Source: Actinomycetes bacterium
GTDB taxonomy: Bacteria; Actinomycetota; Acidimicrobiia; Acidimicrobiales; Palsa-688
Length of the DNA: 64,000 nt
Assembly (NCBI GenBank): GCA_021850325.1
Contig: JAJZMF010000023.1
Coordinates: forward strand, 27,338 to 91,337
Direction: 5' to 3'
Shown: positions 15,947-26,054 of the stretch, piece after piece
How positions within the stretch are numbered: position 1 is the first letter of the stretch
How the letters are laid out: each line of letters begins with the position of its first letter
Translations under genes and position numbers: made by a program
Notes under the pieces: model-generated
Seen by the model: only the letters and a program-made list of their open reading frames with translations
The model's database searches: none
What the model was told of the DNA's origin: nothing

Positions 15947-17326
15947 TCAGAGCACTCTGCCCAGCAGCCAGCGCTTGAACCGGCCGTAGGGCGGGTACAT
16001 GAGCGGGATCTCGCCCCGCGGTGGCTTGACGAGCACGGCCTTGTGGTGGCTGAACGTGTCGAAACCCGCCTTGCCATGGTAAGCCCCCGTGCCACTGGCA
16101 CCCACCCCTCCAAAGGGGAGCTCGGGCACGGCGAGCTGGACGGCGCTGTGGTTCACGCTCACCGATCCGGACGAGGTCTGGTTGACGAAGCGGGCCATGG
16201 TGCCACGGTCCCGGCTGTAGAGGTAGAGGGCCAGTGGCTTTTCCCTGGTCGCCATGCGTACCAGCAGCTCGTCGAGGTCGTCGTAGGCCAGGACCGGCAG
16301 GAGCGGCCCGAAGATCTCCTCCTCCATCACGGCGTCGTCCCAGCTCACGCCGGCCAGGACCGTAGGGGGGACGTAGCGCTGGCTGGGGTCGGAGGCACCG
16401 CCCACGACGCTCTTGGCTTCGGTCCGCCACAGCAGGTCGGTCAGGCGCTGCACATGGCGGTCGTCCACCACCCGGGCGTAGTCGGGGCTGCGCCGGGGGT
16501 CCTCCCCGAAGGCATGGCGTACCTGGGCGGCCAGGGCGTCCAGGAGCTCGGCCTCCCGGTCGCGGTGCACGACCACGTAGTCGGGGGCCACACAGGTCTG
16601 GCCGGCGTTGAGGAACTTGGCCCACACGATGCGCCTGGCCGCGGTGGGGATGTCCGCTGTGGGGTCGACGACGGCCGGGTTCTTGCCCCCCAGCTCGAGC
16701 GTCACAGGGGTCAGGTGCTGGGCGGCGGCGGTCATCACGATCCGCCCGACGCGGGCACCCCCGGTGAAGAAGACGTGGTCCCAGCGCTGTGAGAGCAGGT
16801 GGCGCACGGTCTCGGGCCCACCCTCGACCACCCGCAGCGCGTCCGGCCCCAGGTAACGGGGGAGCGTCTCCGCTATCACCCGGGACGTGGCCGGGGCCAG
16901 CTCCGAGGGCTTGACGGCCACGGAGTTGCCTGCGGCGAGGGCGAAGGCGGCAGGTAGCAGCAGGCACCTCACCGGGTAGTTCCAGGGGCCGATGACCAGT
17001 ACGGCGCCCAGTGGCTCGGGCACGGTGCGGGCCCGCCCTGGTTGGAGCGTCCAGGGGACGGCCCTCCGGGTGGGGGCCGTCCAACGCTCGAGGTGACGGT
17101 CGGCGTAGACCACGTCACGCCTTACTGCGGCGACGTCGGTCAACCAGCCCTCGATGTCAGGTTTGCCCATATCGGCGCCCATTGCCGAGGTCAGGGCGTC
17201 GGCTTGCTCCCGTAGGAACCGGGAGAGCTGGTGGAGCTGGTGGTGGCGCCAAGCGAGCGGCCGTGTCAGCCCGGAGGTGACGTTGCCTCGTAGTTCGCCG
17301 GCTAGTTGGTCGTGCACTGTGGACAT
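15947..17326 (-). CDS. Aldehyde dehydrogenase (class 3 / fatty- or aromatic-aldehyde type)
   Basis: NAD(P)-dependent oxidation of an aldehyde to an acid. 459 residues from ATG 17326, with AGGGGCAAG upstream. The short length and the C-terminus SHHKAVLVKPPRGEIPLMYPPYGRFKRWLL fit the ALDH3-like group, which ends with a membrane-proximal basic/hydrophobic tail. Landmarks: IGPWNYP (113-118), AVKPSELAP, FTGGARVG, general base E211 (TLELGGKNP) and nucleophile C245 (NAGQTCVAPDY), then EEEIFGPLLPV and PFGGVGASGTGAYHGKAGF. The next gene is a MerR-TetR hybrid regulator, suggesting an inducible detoxification or lipid-aldehyde role. The substrate is not determined. Confidence 0.9.
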   Translation of the reverse strand: MSTVHDQLAGELRGNVTSGLTRPLAWRHHQLHQLSRFLREQADALTSAMGADMGKPDIEGWLTDVAAVRRDVVYADRHLERWTAPTRRAVPWTLQPGRARTVPEPLGAVLVIGPWNYPVRCLLLPAAFALAAGNSVAVKPSELAPATSRVIAETLPRYLGPDALRVVEGGPETVRHLLSQRWDHVFFTGGARVGRIVMTAAAQHLTPVTLELGGKNPAVVDPTADIPTAARRIVWAKFLNAGQTCVAPDYVVVHRDREAELLDALAAQVRHAFGEDPRRSPDYARVVDDRHVQRLTDLLWRTEAKSVVGGASDPSQRYVPPTVLAGVSWDDAVMEEEIFGPLLPVLAYDDLDELLVRMATREKPLALYLYSRDRGTMARFVNQTSSGSVSVNHSAVQLAVPELPFGGVGASGTGAYHGKAGFDTFSHHKAVLVKPPRGEIPLMYPPYGRFKRWLLGRVL

Positions 17327-17439
17327 CTTGCCCCTCGGGCTTTCGTGCCGGCGAGGTTGCGGGCCGTGCCGGCAGTGCGCATCGGGCGGGTCGCCCCGCC
17401 TGGCCTGGGGTGCCGACCAGGAGGGGCCCTGCGTCATGG

Positions 17440-17949
17440 TTAGGTGCGGATGCCCAGTTCCTCTATACGGTTGCGCATCGAGAGCTCGTCCCGTTCGAAG
17501 ACCCTGGCCAGCGCCCTCACGTCCTCGGCGCGGATCGTGATCAGGCGCCCGTTGAAGTCGCCCCGCTGGATCTGGATCATGCCGATGTAGCGGCGCAGGA
17601 CCTCGCGTTCGGGAGCGTCGAGCTGCTCCAGGCGGGACAGGTCGATCGTGATCGGCCCGCTGCCCGAGGGCAGGGAGGCCCGCGCTTCGGAGCCGAACTC
17701 GGGGTCGGGCGTGATCTTGGGCAGGAGCTGGTCGACCGGGACGCCGTAGAGGTGGGCCAGGCGCTGGAGGCGGAGGACGGAGATGATCCTCTCGCCCCGC
17801 TCGTAGGCGCCGAGGACCGACGCCTTGAACTCACGGTCGGACTGCTCCTCGACCGCCTGGAGGGACAGGCCCTGTTGGCGTCTGATGTTGCGGAGCCTTT
17901 CGCCTACGTGGCGGGCATAGGCGGGGGTCATCTCCTCAGTCATGGTCAT
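17440..17949 (-). CDS. BldD-like transcriptional regulator with c-di-GMP signature
   Basis: 169-residue actinobacterial developmental/global regulator type. The N-terminal XRE helix-turn-helix (residues ~12-80) contains LSLQAVEEQSDREFKASVLGAYERGER and LQRLAHLYGVPVDQLLP, very close in pattern to BldD. The C-terminal domain has the BldD cyclic-di-GMP binding signature RGD-x8-RxxD: R129-G-D131 and R140-A-E-D143. In streptomycetes BldD dimerises around c-di-GMP and represses development genes. Start is ATG 17949 or ATG 17943. The ~140-base AT-richer leader upstream carries AGTGA/TCAC elements, which may mean autoregulation. Targets in this organism are unknown. Confidence 0.9.
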   Translation of the reverse strand: MTMTEEMTPAYARHVGERLRNIRRQQGLSLQAVEEQSDREFKASVLGAYERGERIISVLRLQRLAHLYGVPVDQLLPKITPDPEFGSEARASLPSGSGPITIDLSRLEQLDAPEREVLRRYIGMIQIQRGDFNGRLITIRAEDVRALARVFERDELSMRNRIEELGIRT

Positions 17950-17982
17950 TTATGTCTTCCCATGTGTTTTGAGCATCCTCCC

Positions 17983-18030
17983 AGTGAAGATCGTTGAGTG
18001 ACAACACGAAGAGTAGCCAAAATTGGTCAC
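17983..18030 (-). promoter_or_regulatory. Possible autoregulatory region of the BldD-like gene
   Basis: An AT-rich gap upstream of the BldD-like gene holds AGTGA at 17983-17987, AGTGA at 17997-18001, a perfect CCAAAATTGG palindrome at 18017-18026 and TCAC at 18027-18030. BldD operators in streptomycetes are AGTGA-spacer-TCAC type, and bldD represses itself there. Which element is bound here is inference. Confidence 0.35.
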
Positions 18031-18093
18031 GCTAAGTAGCAATCGTGGGGTAGGGGGCTGTGCCGGCCCGTGCCGAGGCGTTACCGGCGCTGG

Positions 18094-20292
<2,199 letters not shown>

Positions 20293-20360
20293 TGCAGTTC
20301 AGGCTAGGTGCTGGTAGGGCGGCGCACCCTGCGTCCCCGACCGCCCGGCGCCGAGGGGGG

Positions 20361-21467
20361 TCATCCCCACCAGAACGCGGCAGCTATCACCGAATAGAGA
20401 GCGACCAGGGCCACCCCCTCGAGCCAGGAGTACTCGCCGTCGTAGACGACGAAGGCCACCACCACGACGGCCACGGCCAGGGCCACGACGAGCAGGGGAG
20501 GGAAGACCAGCGTGAGCTGGCCCTTGCCCAGTCCCGAGCTCACCACGACCAGCAGGGGGGTGAGGAACAGCGCAACCTGCAGGGCGCTGTTGAGGATGGT
20601 GGCGATGGCGAAGTCCGGCCGCGCCTTCCAGGCGAACTGGACCCCCACCGCGTGCTCCACGGCGTTGGAGGCGATGGCCACCACGACCAACCCGGTGAAG
20701 GTCTGTGAGATGCCGAGCGAACGCGTGGCCGGGGTGAGAGCGGAGACGAACCAGTCGGACACGAGGGCCGTGGCAACCCCTGAGGCGCCCAGCAGGGTGA
20801 GCGCCCGAGGGAGGCTGACGCCGGGACGGCCTGCTCCCGGGCGGGGCCGTTGCTCCTTGCCCGCCTCGGGGCCTCCCCGGAGCCAGAAGGGCACGCTGGC
20901 CAGGTAGACGACGAGGAGGACCACGGCGGCTATGTCGGACAGCGCCGCCGTGTGGTGGGCAGCGGGGACGGCCAGGCGGGAGGCAAGGGTGGGCACCACG
21001 AGGGCTGCCACCGCCAGCGACAAGAGGGTCACCAGCATGCGCGGGGCCTCGGGCTCGAACCTCTGGGTCCCGTGGCGTACCGCACCCAGGGCGAAGGCGA
21101 CCCCGAGGACCAACAGCGCATTGCTCAGGACCGAGCCGACGAGCGCGGCTCTCACCACCTGGTCCAGGCCGGCCCGGAGGGCGAAGATCCCGACCAGGAG
21201 CTCGGGCAGGTTGCCCAGGCTCGACTGGAGCAGCCCGGTGGGGCCCGGGCCCCACCTCTGGCCCACCTGTTCCACTGCGTTGCCCACGACTGCGGCCAGG
21301 AAGGCGAGGGCAGCGCCCGAGACGACGAAGCGGGCCAGGTCCGGGGCGGAGAAGGCACTGAGGAGGGCCGCCAGCGCGCTCAGCCCTACCGCGCCGGCCA
21401 GCACGAAGGCCTGGGGCGCGCTCGGCGGCGTCGTGGCGGGGGGGCCGCCTCCGGAGGACGTGGTCAT
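20361..21467 (-). CDS. CaCA-family cation/proton antiporter (Ca2+/H+ exchanger type)
   Basis: Inner-membrane exchanger of 368 residues from ATG 21467, with about ten to eleven hydrophobic helices in two inverted halves. The two alpha-repeats carry the exchanger signatures: GNLPELLVGIFALRAG in the first half and SNAVEHAVGVQFAWKARPDFAIATILNSALQ in the second, with the paired acidic residues that bind Ca2+ in CAX/ChaA proteins. A short hydrophilic loop (~residues 205-225, Gly/Arg/Pro-rich) separates the halves. Longer in-frame sequence upstream of 21467 runs antisense through tRNA-Cys and is not coding. Confidence 0.88.
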   Translation of the reverse strand: MTTSSGGGPPATTPPSAPQAFVLAGAVGLSALAALLSAFSAPDLARFVVSGAALAFLAAVVGNAVEQVGQRWGPGPTGLLQSSLGNLPELLVGIFALRAGLDQVVRAALVGSVLSNALLVLGVAFALGAVRHGTQRFEPEAPRMLVTLLSLAVAALVVPTLASRLAVPAAHHTAALSDIAAVVLLVVYLASVPFWLRGGPEAGKEQRPRPGAGRPGVSLPRALTLLGASGVATALVSDWFVSALTPATRSLGISQTFTGLVVVAIASNAVEHAVGVQFAWKARPDFAIATILNSALQVALFLTPLLVVVSSGLGKGQLTLVFPPLLVVALAVAVVVVAFVVYDGEYSWLEGVALVALYSVIAAAFWWG

Positions 21468-21533
21468 AGCGGGACGCCTCGACGCTATCCGGGGTACCGT
21501 CACGCTGTTAGAGTGTGGGTCCGGGCCAGCCGG

Positions 21534-21608
21534 GGCGGCGTGGCCGAGTGGTCCAGGCAAGGGCCTGCAAAGCCCTCTACAGCGGTTCGATTCCGCTCGC
21601 CGCCTCCA
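21534..21608 (+). tRNA. tRNA-Cys (anticodon GCA)
   Basis: Cloverleaf reads by eye: acceptor GGCGGCG/CGCCGCC, anticodon stem AGGGC/GCCCT around loop CTGCAAA (GCA), T-arm AGCGG-TTCGATT-CCGCT and encoded CCA (21606-21608). It lies divergent to the antiporter gene. Confidence 0.95.
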
Positions 21609-21672
21609 ATCGTGGCCCCGTCCACCCCGGCGCAGGGACGGGGCGCCCGGCACCTTCCCGGTGGCCCTGTAC

Positions 21673-21728
21673 GCGCAGTGCCGCCTGCGCAGTGCGGGCT
21701 GCGCAGTGCCGGCTGCGCGGTGCCGCCT
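21673..21728. repeat. Four tandem 14-bp repeats downstream of tRNA-Cys
   Basis: Four head-to-tail copies of the pattern GCGCAGTGCCGCCT (variable at 2-3 positions) fill the gap between tRNA-Cys and the 3' end of the zinc-ribbon gene. No frame or hairpin explains them. Confidence 0.8.
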
Positions 21729-21746
21729 GAGCAGGGGGAGGGGCGG

Positions 21747-22637
21747 TCAGACGGAGAGGAGCGCCGCTCCTACCAGCAGGGCGAGGAAGGCAGTGTCGCC
21801 CGCGTAGCTGCCCGTGACGCTCACCCTGCCCTCCCGGCTCACCAGGTCGAGCGCCAGGGGCCGTAAGCCGAGCGTCCCCCGCACGGAGGCCTTGCCCGGC
21901 CCCGGTGACGCGAATATCTCGAAGTCGGCGCCGCCCAGGTCCCCCCGGGCCACGATGGTGCCGGGTGCGGCACCTGTGCCGTCGCCCGTCACCGAGACGC
22001 CGGCGCGCAACGAGGCGCCGCAGAGCAGCCCTTCGACCGGGGCGCCGGCCAGCCGTGCCGTCTCCGGCCCGAAGAGGCCCTCCAACTTTATGGCGTCCCG
22101 GCCGAAATGGCCGTTGACCCGAGCGGACCGCACCACGGCTCCGGGCCCGCCCACGTACCAGGTGATGCTCGCCTCCCTGGCGCCGAAGCGGCCACGCGCC
22201 CAGCCGTGCGGTCCATCGAGGTCGCATTCGGCTTCCCAGACGTCATCGCCGACCCGTCCCGACAAAAGGCCTGTCGTCCGTTCGAAGAAGAGCTCCACCG
22301 GCTGTGGGCCCGGTGCCGGGGCGGTTGCGGGCAGGTCGGCCAGCACGCGGTGGTGCCCCGTCTCCGTGCCGCCCGTGGGCCCTGACCGGTCGGCCTCCTC
22401 TGACGGTGTGGTTGCCGGGCCGGTGCCCCCCGCCGGCGCCGTGGTGATCACCGTCCCGCAGCCACTGCAGAACACGACCTCGACCAGCAGGTGCTGGCGC
22501 CCGATACCGGACTGGGGGGCCACCCGGAGAGGCCGGTGCCGGGCCAGGTCGCCCAGGTCCCCGCCGCAGTGGCCGCAGCGGAGCCTGCGGACCGAGCCGG
22601 GTTGGGGTAGCGCTGGCGCCTCCGGGTCCTCGAGCAT
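21747..22637 (-). CDS. Zinc-ribbon protein of unknown function
   Basis: 296 residues from ATG 22637. The N-terminus has two Cys pairs, CGHCGG (residues ~21-26) and CSGCG (~57-61), 36 residues apart, a typical zinc ribbon. A Pro/Thr/Gly-rich linker (~65-110) leads to a beta-rich domain of repeating short strands (WEAECDLDGPHGWARGRFGAREASITWYVGG, then VNGHFGRDAIKLEGLFG) and a hydrophobic C-terminal stretch (AFLALLVGAALLSV) that may be a membrane anchor. I do not recognise the family. It is monocistronic in appearance, 40 bases from the 3' end of the B12 transporter operon. Confidence 0.7.
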   Translation of the reverse strand: MLEDPEAPALPQPGSVRRLRCGHCGGDLGDLARHRPLRVAPQSGIGRQHLLVEVVFCSGCGTVITTAPAGGTGPATTPSEEADRSGPTGGTETGHHRVLADLPATAPAPGPQPVELFFERTTGLLSGRVGDDVWEAECDLDGPHGWARGRFGAREASITWYVGGPGAVVRSARVNGHFGRDAIKLEGLFGPETARLAGAPVEGLLCGASLRAGVSVTGDGTGAAPGTIVARGDLGGADFEIFASPGPGKASVRGTLGLRPLALDLVSREGRVSVTGSYAGDTAFLALLVGAALLSV

Positions 22638-22677
22638 CCGCGCAATAGTTGCACGCCGGTTCCCCTGCGCCCTGCAT

Positions 22678-23496
22678 TTAGCCGGCTCGTGCGCCCCCGG
22701 GGGCCAGCGCCTGTGCCGCCAGCGCAGTCCCGCCCCGGACCGGCGAGACCACCGGTCCCGAGGCGCCGTCGAGGACCTGCACCCGGGCCCCGAAGTACCG
22801 GTCGAGGTTCCCCGAGGTGAGCACCTGGCGGGCCGTGCCCCGGGCTGCGGCCCTCCCCTGGTGCAACAGCAGGAGCTCGTCGGCGTACTGGGCGGCCAGG
22901 CTCAGGTCGTGCACCGCCCAGAGCACGGTGAGCCCGCTCTCGTGGCGCAGTTCGTCGGTCAGTTCGAGGACGAGCTGGCTGTGCCCCAGGTCGAGCGAGG
23001 TGGTCGGTTCGTCCAAGAGCAGGACGGGCGCCTGTTGGGCCAGGGCGCGGGCCAGGACAGCCCGCTGCGCCTCGCCTCCCGAGAGCTGGGCCAGGGGCCG
23101 GTCGGTCAGCTCGGCCAGGCCCAGCCTCTCGACCAGCCGTGCTGTCACCGCCCGGTCCAGGGCGGTGTCAGGGCCCAGGTAGGAGTGGTGCGCGAACCGT
23201 CCCAACAGGACGTAGTCGGCCACGCGCATGGTCGGGGGGAGCGTGCTGCGTTGGGGGACGTAGGCCACGGCGAGGGCCCGCCGGCGGCCGTGGCGGCCGG
23301 CCCTCAGCACCTGGCCGTCCACCTCCACCCGCCCCCGGTGGGCGACGAGCCCGGCGACGGCCCGCAGCAGCGTGGACTTGCCTGCCCCGTTGGGGCCTAT
23401 CAGGGCCAGCCAGCCGCCCGCTCCAACTTCGAAGCTGACCCCGGCCAGCGCCGTCCGCTCACCGAGGCGGACCTGGAGGCCCGAGACGCTGAGCAC
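22678..23496 (-). CDS. btuD: Vitamin B12 ABC transporter ATPase (BtuD type)
   Basis: ATP-binding subunit of 272 residues, powering uptake with the permease encoded directly upstream (gap of 1 base). Walker A is GPNGAGKST, the signature is LSGGEAQR, Walker B is VLLLDEPTTSLD and the H-loop is WAVHDLS. ADYVLLGRFAHHSYLG is typical of the siderophore/cobalamin (FecE/BtuD) family. Substrate assignment to cobalamin comes from the riboswitch ahead of the operon, not from the ATPase itself. GTG start at 23496. Confidence 0.9.
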   Translation of the reverse strand: MLSVSGLQVRLGERTALAGVSFEVGAGGWLALIGPNGAGKSTLLRAVAGLVAHRGRVEVDGQVLRAGRHGRRRALAVAYVPQRSTLPPTMRVADYVLLGRFAHHSYLGPDTALDRAVTARLVERLGLAELTDRPLAQLSGGEAQRAVLARALAQQAPVLLLDEPTTSLDLGHSQLVLELTDELRHESGLTVLWAVHDLSLAAQYADELLLLHQGRAAARGTARQVLTSGNLDRYFGARVQVLDGASGPVVSPVRGGTALAAQALAPGGARAG

Positions 23497-23497
23497 C

Positions 23498-24634
23498 TCA
23501 GCCCACCCTCTGGGACCGGCGGAGGACGACGAGGAAGAACGGGGCCCCCAGGAACGCGGTGACCACCCCCAGGGGGAGCACCTGGGGCGAGAGCACGCTG
23601 CGGGCCAGGACGTCGGCGAGCACCAGGAACCCTGCCCCGTAGAGCAGCGACAAGGGCACGATGCGCCGGTAGCTGGGGCCGGCGAGCAAGCGCACGGCGT
23701 GGGGCACGATGATGCCCACGAAGCCGATCAGCCCGCTGACGGCAACCGCGCCGGCTGTTCCCAGGGTGGCGGCGACGATGACCACGGCCCGCGCATGACG
23801 AACACTGAGCCCGACGCTGGCTGCCTCCTCCTCGCCCAGGCTCATGGTGTCGAGCAGCCGCCGGCCGGCCAGGAGCGTCCCGCACGACAGGCAGGCATAG
23901 GGGAGCAGGAGCAGGACCTGTGACCAGCCGGCGGTGGACACGCTGCCCAGGATCCAGGTGTAGATGACCTGCAGGTCGAGGCCGCTGTGCTGTTGTTGCA
24001 GGAACGTCTGGGCCGCCGTGAAGAAGGCCGCCACCGCCACCCCGGCCAGCAGGAGCGAGGCGTTCGAGCGGCCTTGGCGGGACCGGCTGAGCACGAAGGT
24101 GGCCGCCACTGCCAGGACGCCACCAACGAAGGCCGCAGCCGGCAGGAGGCTGAAGGGGGACGAGGTACCCGAGCCCGAGACGATGGCCACCGTGGCCCCG
24201 AGCCCCGCGCCCGACGCCACCCCGAGCAGGTACGGGTCCGCCAGCGGGTTCAGGAAGACACCCTGGTACGCCGCTCCCGAGACAGCCAGGACGGCGCCGA
24301 CCAGGGCACCGAGGACAACCTCGGGCAGACGCAGCTGCCAGACGACCAGGGCATCTGTCGGGCTGAGCGGGGAGCGCACGTGCAGGAGCGGCACCTTGCT
24401 CAGCAGTTCGAGCGCCACTGCCGATGGCGACAGGCTGAGCGGGCCCGTCACCAGGCCGGTCCCCATGGCCACGAACAGGAAGCAGGTGGCTGCCACCAGA
24501 TGGCGGTGGCCCAGGACGGTCGCCCGGAGGGGCGGGGCTGTGGCGGCGGGCGCGCGTGCCCCAGGCCCGGGGCCCGGTCCCGCTGGTGCCGCGGCAGGAC
24601 CGGGTCGGTACGGGTGGGGCGAGGTGAGGGTCAC
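23498..24634 (-). CDS. btuC: Vitamin B12 ABC transporter permease (BtuC/FecCD type)
   Basis: Polytopic permease of 378 residues; GTG 24634 overlaps the binding-protein stop as GTGA. After a Pro/Ala-rich cytoplasmic N-terminus (~45 residues) there are about ten hydrophobic helices. FecCD family motifs are RLPEVVLGALVGAVLAVSGAAYQGVFLNPLADPYLLGVASGAGLGA and GLIGFVGIIVPHAVRLLAGPSYR. Forms a complex with the adjacent ATPase and receives substrate from the upstream binding protein. Confidence 0.92.
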   Translation of the reverse strand: MTLTSPHPYRPGPAAAPAGPGPGPGARAPAATAPPLRATVLGHRHLVAATCFLFVAMGTGLVTGPLSLSPSAVALELLSKVPLLHVRSPLSPTDALVVWQLRLPEVVLGALVGAVLAVSGAAYQGVFLNPLADPYLLGVASGAGLGATVAIVSGSGTSSPFSLLPAAAFVGGVLAVAATFVLSRSRQGRSNASLLLAGVAVAAFFTAAQTFLQQQHSGLDLQVIYTWILGSVSTAGWSQVLLLLPYACLSCGTLLAGRRLLDTMSLGEEEAASVGLSVRHARAVVIVAATLGTAGAVAVSGLIGFVGIIVPHAVRLLAGPSYRRIVPLSLLYGAGFLVLADVLARSVLSPQVLPLGVVTAFLGAPFFLVVLRRSQRVG

Positions 24635-25578
24635 GGTCGCAGCAGGTGGGCGACCAGGGTCGTGAACTGCTCCACCGTGTGGGGCCCCCATTGGGAGGCG
24701 AGGGAGTCGTTCACCCCGGTCACCCGGTGGTCGCGCACGGCTGTGAGGGCGGCGAAGCCGGGCCGGTGGGCGAAGGAGGCCGGGGTGACGGCGCAGCAGA
24801 CGGTGTCGGCCAGCAGGACGTAGGTCGGGTTGGCGCCCAGGAGGAACTCGGCCGAGACCTGAGGGTAGGCGTTGCCGTGCCCGGCCGGGTCGGCCACGTC
24901 ACGGAGCCCGAACGCAGCCATCTCGGCGCCCACGAAGGTGTGCGACGTTGCGGTGTAGTAGCTGGGGCTGAGCTCCAGGAAGTAGCTCCTGCCCCGGCCG
25001 GCGCCGGCAGCGTAGCGGACCTCGCCGGCCACGTAGGACCTGAGCGTCGCCACCGCCTGGCGGGCAGATGCCGCGTGGCCGGTAGCCGCCCCGAGCTCGT
25101 CCATCTGCTGGTATATCTGGGCCAGGTCGGCGGCTGGGGGCAGCACCAGGGTGGGCACGTGGAGCAGTTGCAGCTGCTTGAGCACGGTCCCGCTGGCATA
25201 GGCCATGACGACCAGGTCGGGGTGGAGGCGCAGGTAGCCCTCGGCGTCGGTCTCGCCCCCGGTGAACTTGGTCCTGGGTGCTCCGGGCGGCCAGGTCGAG
25301 TAGCGGTCCACACCGACCACCTGCTTGCCGGCGCCGATCACGTAGAGCATCTGGGTGGCGCTGGCCGACAGGCTGAGGATGCGGGTCGGCCGGGCCGGGG
25401 CCCCGACCTGCCCGCCCTGGCTGGGCACGGTCATCGGGAGGCTGTCCGAGCGAGGGCCGGGGCCATCGTAGGCCCGGGGGGTCGCAGCAGTTGCGGCGGC
25501 GGGCACGGTGAGAACCGTTGCGGCGGCACAGGCCACGCCGGTGAGGGTTGTGAGCAGGGTCTTCGTCAGTTGTCTCAT
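24631..25578 (-). CDS. btuF: Vitamin B12 substrate-binding protein (BtuF type)
   Basis: Secreted periplasmic-binding-type protein of 315 residues from ATG 25578. The N-terminus (MRQLTKTLLTTLTGVACAAATVLTVPAAATAA) is a signal peptide; one Cys lies in its hydrophobic core, so lipidation is possible but no clean lipobox is seen. The class III fold motifs are PTRILSLSASATQMLYVIGAGKQVVGVDRYSTWP and GGETDAEGYLRLHPDLVVM. It is the first gene behind a cobalamin riboswitch and is translationally coupled to the permease. Confidence 0.9.
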   Translation of the reverse strand: MRQLTKTLLTTLTGVACAAATVLTVPAAATAATPRAYDGPGPRSDSLPMTVPSQGGQVGAPARPTRILSLSASATQMLYVIGAGKQVVGVDRYSTWPPGAPRTKFTGGETDAEGYLRLHPDLVVMAYASGTVLKQLQLLHVPTLVLPPAADLAQIYQQMDELGAATGHAASARQAVATLRSYVAGEVRYAAGAGRGRSYFLELSPSYYTATSHTFVGAEMAAFGLRDVADPAGHGNAYPQVSAEFLLGANPTYVLLADTVCCAVTPASFAHRPGFAALTAVRDHRVTGVNDSLASQWGPHTVEQFTTLVAHLLRP

Positions 25579-25639
25579 GGCCGTCCTTCTCCGGGTCGAG
25601 GGTCTTCTCCGGCCTGGGTACAGGGCGTGCCCTGCGACC

Positions 25640-25800
25640 AGCGCGTTACCTCGACGTGCTTGGTCACTCCCCACTGGCCAGGCGACCTGGCTTGCCGGCC
25701 CGAGGCCGGACGACAGTTGCGGGACAGCACCGGCTTCTCACCGGATTTCGCTGTGCCAGCGGGTTGCTCGGGCCCGACTCTATGGCCCGCGGCGCCCGAT
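25640..25800 (-). promoter_or_regulatory. Cobalamin (AdoCbl) riboswitch
   Basis: Read on the minus strand, the leader contains the conserved cobalamin riboswitch core: AAATCCGGTGAGAAGCCGG, then TGCTGTCCCGCAACTGT, a hairpin with complementary GGCC arms, and the B12-box-like AAGCCAGGTCGCCTGG followed by CCAGTG (about 25668-25760). It ends ~60-90 bases before the btuF ATG, as expected for B12-dependent repression of uptake genes. Outer boundaries are approximate. Confidence 0.88.
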
Positions 25801-25946
25801 GGCAACGACCGTGCCGGGAGGGCCGTCCCAGGGGCGGCCGCAGCCGAGCGGGCGCCGGGGTGCCGAGCTGACCGGGCAGCCTGGTCGCATGGGTCACACC
25901 GCGGGCCCGGCCGGCCGTCTGGCGAGCCGTCGCCGTTAGTCTCGGT

Positions 25947-25986
25947 CCCGACGTCATCGAGCGGCGCCCGACGTCATCGAGCAGCG
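25947..25986. repeat. Two tandem 20-bp direct repeats upstream of the MMPL gene
   Basis: CCCGACGTCATCGAGCGGCG and CCCGACGTCATCGAGCAGCG are adjacent and differ at one base; each contains the palindrome GACGTC. They lie ~70-110 bases before the MMPL start and upstream of the divergent riboswitch leader. Paired operator sites are plausible. Confidence 0.6.
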
Positions 25987-26054
25987 ACGGTACGGGTGTA
26001 GCCCGGCTGTGCACTGCCCGGTCGGGCAGCGCACAGGGCCACAGGAGGAGCATC

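Noticed and set aside
21673..21728. CRISPR array
   Set aside because: Units are 14 bp and directly adjacent without spacers, and there are no cas genes; plain tandem repeat.
22678..25578. Siderophore or haem uptake as the function of the FecCD-type transporter
   Set aside because: The leader is a cobalamin riboswitch, which points to B12 rather than iron compounds.
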